A stretch of 64,000 bases of DNA from JBCCGI01 sp039029355 (GTDB lineage Bacteria > Planctomycetota > UBA1135 > GCA-002686595). The notes under the pieces were generated by a model that was given only the letters and a program-made list of their open reading frames with translations, did not search any database and was not told the origin of the DNA. Both the position numbers and the translations under genes were made by a program. Of this stretch, positions 59,372 to 64,000 are shown piece by piece (position 1 is the first letter of the stretch; every line of letters begins with the position of its first letter). The stretch lies in assembly GCA_039029355.1 (NCBI GenBank), contig JBCCGI010000035.1:16203-80202 (forward strand). Direction: 5' to 3'.

Positions 59372-61083
59372 GCCGCGTCCTCCCCGGCCAGGTCGACGCG
59401 GAAGGTCGCGCCGCCGTCGCACGTGACCGAGACGCGGCCGCCGTGCATCGCGACCAGACGCTCGACGATCGCAAGCCCAAGCCCCGCGCCGCCGTGCTTC
59501 ACGCCGTCGCGGCCGCCCTGGCGAAAGCGCTCAAACGCGTCTTCCGGCACCCCTCCCGGCCCTTCGTCCTCGACCTCGATCCGCGCCGGCCCGACGCGGA
59601 CGCGCACACCCGACCCTTCCGGGGAGAACTTGATCGCGTTGTCGAGCAGGTTCAGGAGCACCCGCCGCACCATCGCCGGATCGGCGCGGGCCTCGCCGGC
59701 GCCGTGGACCTCGACCGTGACGCCGCGCTCGTCCGCGGTTGGAGCGAGCGACTCGGCGCAGTCCGAGGACAAGAGCGCCAGGTCGACGCGCTCGCACTTC
59801 GGTTCGACGACGCCGGCCTCCAGCCGGGCGAGCTCGAGCAGGTCGTCGACCAGGGCCGACAGCCGCGCCAGCTCGCGGCGGACGCGCTCGAGCGCCGTGC
59901 GCTGCGCCGGCGACACGTCGCCGGTCACGCCGTCGAGCACGTTCGCCACCGTCAGGCGCAGCGAGGTCAGCGGCGTGCGCAGCTCGTGGCTGACGTTGCC
60001 GATGAACTCGCTCTTCGCCTGGTCGAGCTGGTGCAACGCCGCCGCCATCCGGTCGAACGCCGCCGCCAGCGCGCCGATCTCGTCCTCGCGCTGCACGCCC
60101 GCCCGAACGGCCAGGTCGCCGCGCTCCATCGCCTCGGCCGCGCGCTGGAGGCGGCCGATGGGCCGCGTGACGCGCATCGAGAACAGCAGGCTCGCCGCGA
60201 CCGACGCGACGGCCGCGCCGAGGGCCCACGGCAGGATGCGGCGACGCAGCCGCGCGAGCGGTGCCAGCACCGCCGCCTCGGACTCGGCGACCTCGACCGA
60301 CCAGCCGGCCGCGCCGACGACGCGCTCGCGCACCAGGCGCTCGCCGTCCAGCGCGCCGACGTCGCTGAGCAAGGTGCCCCCGGCGTCCGCGATGCGGATC
60401 GCGGCTTCCTCGCCCGCAAGGCGCGACAGCGTGTCGGTCAGCTCGCGAAAGTCGATGTACGCCACGAGCGCGCCCTTGCCGCCGCTCGGCTCGTGGAGCG
60501 GTGCCGACAGGCGCAGGCTCGGAAAGCCCTCGTGGTCGGTGAAGTCGGCGTCGCGGTGCGGGGCTCCCGCGATCGGCTTGCGGACGACCACGTCGACCAT
60601 GTTGTTCTTCAGGATCGCGGAGTTGCGCGTCGTGGCGTCCGCGCGACGGCGCTGTGCCTCGGCGACCACGATCTGCTGCGCCTGGCCCACGAAGGCCGGC
60701 TCGTCGCCGTCCGCGCCGCCCGAGAAGTACTGGAGCTCGAGGAACACGCCCGCGGGCTCGACGAGCGACGACAGGCGGTCGACCACCGTGGCCCGGTAGG
60801 GATCGTTGGAGAAGTGGAAGGCGCCAACGCCGCTCTCCGCCAGCTCCGAGGCGAGCAGGCGCGTGACGGTGGTGAGCTTCTCCTCGGCGCGCGTGACCGC
60901 GTCGAGGAGGAGGTCCTCGACCACGCCCGCCCGCAGGTCGAGCCGGCGGCCCGCGTCGCGCTCTACGGCACCGCGCAGCTGCACCAGCGTGAGGTAGCTC
61001 ACCGCCAGCACCGGCACGAGGCTCGCCAGCAGGAAGAGCAGCGTCAGGCGGGCGGAGATCCGCGATCGGACGAGGTGCAGCAT
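59368..61083 (-). CDS. Membrane sensor histidine kinase
   Basis: A 571-residue kinase. Two membrane segments (about 13-35 and 275-297) enclose a large extracytoplasmic sensor of ~235 residues, cache-like in size and pattern. HAMP follows (RPIGRLQRAAEAMERGDL), then the dimerisation helix with phospho-acceptor His in SHELRTPLTS, and the ATPase with N box LLNLLDNAIKFSPEG, DEGPGG and GAGLGLAIV. The ATG at 61083 is used; the frame open further upstream carries no recognisable signal. It is coupled to the NtrC-type regulator gene and should phosphorylate its product in response to a ligand outside the cytoplasm. Confidence 0.94.
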
Positions 61084-61144
61084 GGGAGCCCGTACGCAAC
61101 GCGCGTGCCGGGCGTGCCCATGGTTTCCGGGATGCGGGCCGGGT

Positions 61145-63766
61145 TCAACGCCGGAGCGCGGGATCGGACTTGCCGTGGCGGTAGTTGGCGCGGTCGCGGA
61201 GGGTCTCCAGCATCGCCTTGCGGTGGATGAACGCCGGGTCGGCTGGATCCGTGTGGGACGAGAGCGTGCGGGCGAGCTCCAGAGCCTCACGCAACCTCTC
61301 CTGGTCCTTCAGAACCCGCACCAGGCCGTCGCCGATCTGCATCGTCGCGACGTCGTTCTCGCCCAGCTCGCGGACGAACAGGCCGAAGGCCTCGCGGTGG
61401 AGCTCCTCCAGCTTGCGGAGCTGGTCGAGGCGCCGAAGCGCGTGCGCGATGCCGTGGAAGGCGTCGAGCGCCCGCGTGTCGCCGGGGCCGCGCGACTCGA
61501 CGACCGCCTCGAAGGCCTCGCGGTAGAGCGTCTCGGACTCCAGCTGCTGGCCGCGCTGCGAGCGGTGGCCGGCCAGGTGCAGCAACGCCTCCAGCGTGCG
61601 GTCGTCGCGATCGCCGAAGCGGCGGCGGCAGGCGTCGAGCACCTCCTCGTAGAGCGGCGTGGCATCCCAGGGGCGGCCGTTGCGCTCGTACAGCACCGCC
61701 AGGTCGAGGATCGCCGCCAGGGTCACCGAGTCCTCATCGCCCAGCGCTCGGCGCAGCCCCTCGACCGCGTCGGGCAGCAGGTTCAGCGCGTTCAGGAACT
61801 GCCCCTCCTCCATCAGGATCGTCCCCAGGCTCGCACGACAGGCGAAGGTCGTGACGCCGCCGGCGCCGTGCTCCTCCTCCAGCTGGCCGAGCAGGAGCTG
61901 GTAGAGCTCCTTCGCGCGCGCGACCTCGCCGGCGGCCAGGCGCTCGTCCGCGACGCGGTGCAGGTCACGGAGCACCGACGCGGCGCGGTAGCCCTCGACG
62001 TCGGTCCCGATGCGCAGCGCGCGGCTGAGCACGCTGTCGGCCTCCTCGACCAGGCCCAGCAGCAGGTACGTTCGCCCGACGACCTCGAGCATCCGCAGGC
62101 GCGTGACGTCGTCGGCCTGGAAGACCGTCTCGAGGTCGCGCAGCCCGGAGTCGAGGATCTCCTTGGCCGAGATCGTGGCGCCGCGCGCGGCCACCTCGCT
62201 CGGCAGCTCGAACAGGCCGAGCACGAAGTCGAGCAGCTCGGCGTTGGTCGCGGCCTCGCGCTGGTGCAGCTGCATGGCATCGTTGGCCAGCTCCTTGGAG
62301 CGGACCGCGTCCGCCTCGTTGCGGGCGGCGGCGTCGCGCGCGATGCGGAGGTCCTCGATCGCGACGAGCAGGTCGGCGTTGGCGACCTCCAGCCCCTCCT
62401 TGGCGGCGACCGCCTCGGCGCGCGCCTCCTCGCTGTCGAGGATCGCCAGCTGCAGCGATGCGTTGGACGCCTCGATGCGCTGCTTGGATCGCGCCAGCAC
62501 GACGGAGATCGACGACAGCGCGAGGACGGTCAGCAGCACGGCCGTGAGGATCGCGCCGGCGGCCATCTTGTTCCGCAGCACCCACTTGCGGAACTCGGCC
62601 ACCGCGCCGGTCTCATAGGCGCGCACGACGTGACCTTCGAGGTAGGCGCGCAGGTCCTCGGCCATGTGCGCCATGCTGCGGTAGCGCTCGCGCGGCCGCC
62701 GCGCCATGGCCTTCTCGCAGATGGCGATGAGCTCTTCGGGCGTCGTGGGACTGATGCGGCGCACCGGGTTCGGCGGGCCGGTCAGGACCTTGTGCAGCAC
62801 CGTCTCGGGCGCCGGACGCTTGCCCGGTCGAACGTAGGGCGCGCGGCCGGTGAGCAGCGTGTAGAGCATCGCCCCGACCGCGTAGACGTCGGAGTGCGGC
62901 CCGACCAGGTCGAGCGTGCCGCGCGCCTGCTCGGGCGGCATGTACGAAGGCGTGCCGAGCACGGTGCCGTCGATCGTCGACACCGGCGACGCGGTGGAGA
63001 GGCGCAGGCGGCCGGATCCGGGCCTGCCGTGCTCGCGCCCGCCGAACGCCTTGGCGAGGCCCCAGTCCATCACGTAGACCTCGCCGTACTTGCCGACCAT
63101 CACGTTGGACGGCTTCAGGTCGCGGTGGATGACGCCGCGCGAGTGGGCATAGGCCATCGCCTCGCACACCTTGAGGACGACGCCGAGCGCGCGGGCCTGG
63201 TTCCAGCCGCGGCGGCGCGTGCGCGCCATCGAGAAGATGCGGCCGAGCTCCTCGCCGCGAACGAGGCGCATCGTGAAATAGGCGCGCTCGTCGGGTCCCG
63301 TCCCCACCTCGTGGACCGGGACGATGCCGGGGTGGTCGAGGCGTCCGGTCAGCTGCGCTTCTTCGATGAAGCGCGCCCTCGCGCCCGGATCGTTGCGGCG
63401 CCCGGGTGTCGGGCCATAGGCCACCTTCATCGCGAGGTAGCGGCGCATATCCGGATCCCACACCCGGTGCACCTCGCCCATGCCTCCGCGCCCGATGCGG
63501 CCGCGGAGCCCATAGCGCTCGGGACGCTCGGGGGCTGCGGAGCGCATCGGCACGGGCCGCAGCGTGCGCGGCTGCAGCTCGCGGCGCTCGCGGTGCAGCT
63601 GCCTCAGGTCCGGATCGAGCTCGGGGTGGGCGCGGCAGACGTCCTCGAAGTCGACCGAGTCGCCGGCCAGCAGGCGCGAGAAGTAGTCCTCGAAGACCTC
63701 GTGCGCGGGCTCGTGTGGCGAGCTTCCGCTGCGCGAGCTGCTTCCTCGTCGGGCCGTAACGGACAT
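61145..63766 (-). CDS. Membrane serine/threonine kinase with TPR-type C-terminal domain
   Basis: An 873-residue protein. Kinase domain about 84-375: GRGGMGEV, ATP Lys 114 in LAMKVA, HRDLKPSNV with Asp 216, DWG at 234-236, and GTPSYMPPEQA. A short N-terminal part (FEDYFSRLLAGDSVDFEDVC) is of the kind seen in planctomycete kinases. One membrane segment lies near 408-430 (AGAILTAVLLTVLALSSISVVL), then a coiled coil (about 435-510), then TPR-like repeats to the end (LGRTYLLLGLVEEADSVL-type, for example LDLAVLYERNGRPWDA). The catalytic residues are complete. GAGGAGG lies a few bases before the ATG at 63766. It shares its overall plan with the kinase at 41997-44453 but has a different sensor. Confidence 0.93.
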   Translation of the reverse strand: MSVTARRGSSSRSGSSPHEPAHEVFEDYFSRLLAGDSVDFEDVCRAHPELDPDLRQLHRERRELQPRTLRPVPMRSAAPERPERYGLRGRIGRGGMGEVHRVWDPDMRRYLAMKVAYGPTPGRRNDPGARARFIEEAQLTGRLDHPGIVPVHEVGTGPDERAYFTMRLVRGEELGRIFSMARTRRRGWNQARALGVVLKVCEAMAYAHSRGVIHRDLKPSNVMVGKYGEVYVMDWGLAKAFGGREHGRPGSGRLRLSTASPVSTIDGTVLGTPSYMPPEQARGTLDLVGPHSDVYAVGAMLYTLLTGRAPYVRPGKRPAPETVLHKVLTGPPNPVRRISPTTPEELIAICEKAMARRPRERYRSMAHMAEDLRAYLEGHVVRAYETGAVAEFRKWVLRNKMAAGAILTAVLLTVLALSSISVVLARSKQRIEASNASLQLAILDSEEARAEAVAAKEGLEVANADLLVAIEDLRIARDAAARNEADAVRSKELANDAMQLHQREAATNAELLDFVLGLFELPSEVAARGATISAKEILDSGLRDLETVFQADDVTRLRMLEVVGRTYLLLGLVEEADSVLSRALRIGTDVEGYRAASVLRDLHRVADERLAAGEVARAKELYQLLLGQLEEEHGAGGVTTFACRASLGTILMEEGQFLNALNLLPDAVEGLRRALGDEDSVTLAAILDLAVLYERNGRPWDATPLYEEVLDACRRRFGDRDDRTLEALLHLAGHRSQRGQQLESETLYREAFEAVVESRGPGDTRALDAFHGIAHALRRLDQLRKLEELHREAFGLFVRELGENDVATMQIGDGLVRVLKDQERLREALELARTLSSHTDPADPAFIHRKAMLETLRDRANYRHGKSDPALRR

Positions 63767-64000
63767 ACGTCCACCTCCTCGCGGGTGTCATCGCCCCTGC
63801 GGGGCGCCGGTTCGGACCTGGGAAGCCTTCCGGGTGTCTCTAGTGCTGTGTATCGAATCGGTTTTCGTGTTTCCCCCAAATCGCCGGCGCCCCCCACTCC
63901 GGGGCCACCAGGGGGCGGAGAGGGGGGCGCCGGAGGCTCTTCCCGGAGCAACTCGCCCAAGGGCGAGGCGGCGCCGGGGCAGTAGTCGATCGTGTTGAGC
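63767..64000. other. Upstream region of the TPR kinase with a long hairpin
   Basis: 234 bases to the window edge with no gene. The main structure is an inverted repeat: CCGGCGCCCCCC at 63884-63895 with GGGGGGCGCCGG at 63922-63933 (perfect 12 bp), extended inward by CTCCG/CGGAG after one A-A mismatch. It could terminate an upstream minus-strand gene outside the window. The 63767-63780 stretch holds the kinase ribosome-binding site. Confidence 0.5.

Overview
The window is GC-rich, densely coding DNA with many 1-8 nt start/stop overlaps. The markers point to a high-GC member of the Planctomycetota: a DUF1800/DUF1501 pair with a twin-arginine leader, large serine/threonine kinases with DWG in place of DFG followed by a membrane segment and WD40 or TPR sensors, a HEAT/von Willebrand A protein, and a giant secreted beta-helix protein. 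This assignment is inference from gene content; there is no rRNA or tRNA in the window.

Region 1 (1-18,754) is one edge of a lipopeptide / polyketide-nonribosomal peptide cluster. It holds the end of an NRPS (C-A-PCP-TE, predicted glutamine-activating), an SGNH hydrolase, and a tightly coupled set made of a fatty acyl-AMP ligase, a membrane desaturase, a free acyl carrier protein and a cyclopropane-synthase-like methyltransferase. It also holds a PaaK-like ligase, a one-module PKS (KS-AT-degenerate DH-KR-ACP), an MDR oxidoreductase, a B12-binding radical SAM enzyme and a second desaturase. The likely logic is that a fatty acid is activated, loaded on the free ACP, desaturated and perhaps alkylated there, extended by the PKS and released as a peptide by the thioesterase.

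Region 2 (18,849-22,715) is a three-gene set of exported proteins (DUF1800, DUF1501, carboxypeptidase-regulatory-like lipoprotein). Region 3 (22,738-36,956) is an acyl-CoA-type catabolic locus. An aryl-CoA ligase, kynureninase-like enzyme, acyl-CoA dehydrogenase, crotonase, SDR, RidA-like protein, dienelactone hydrolase, hotdog thioesterase, creatininase-like hydrolase, ferredoxin and ferritin-like protein share one strand, together with metF and a probable pseudokinase. An OYE-type flavoenzyme and an FAD dehydrogenase run divergently. The set resembles aerobic degradation of anthranilate or another aromatic acid as a CoA thioester.

Region 4 (36,958-41,937) has an intact-ended IS481-type element with a frameshifted transposase, a 207-bp imperfect palindrome, folP, an SGNH protein, a truncated IS256-type transposase and folB. 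Region 5 (41,997-64,000) is signalling and cell surface: a WD40 kinase, a secreted esterase, HEAT and HEAT-vWA proteins, an ECF sigma factor, a 2,410-residue repeat protein whose leader has several G/C tracts, a candidate selenoprotein with an in-frame TGA, an NtrC-type two-component system and a TPR kinase.

The strongest leads are the Cys-TGA thioredoxin-like gene at 56,950-57,957, the FAAL/desaturase/ACP/methyltransferase cassette at 4,093-8,007, and the aromatic-CoA operon with its embedded pseudokinase and atypical crotonase and RidA proteins.
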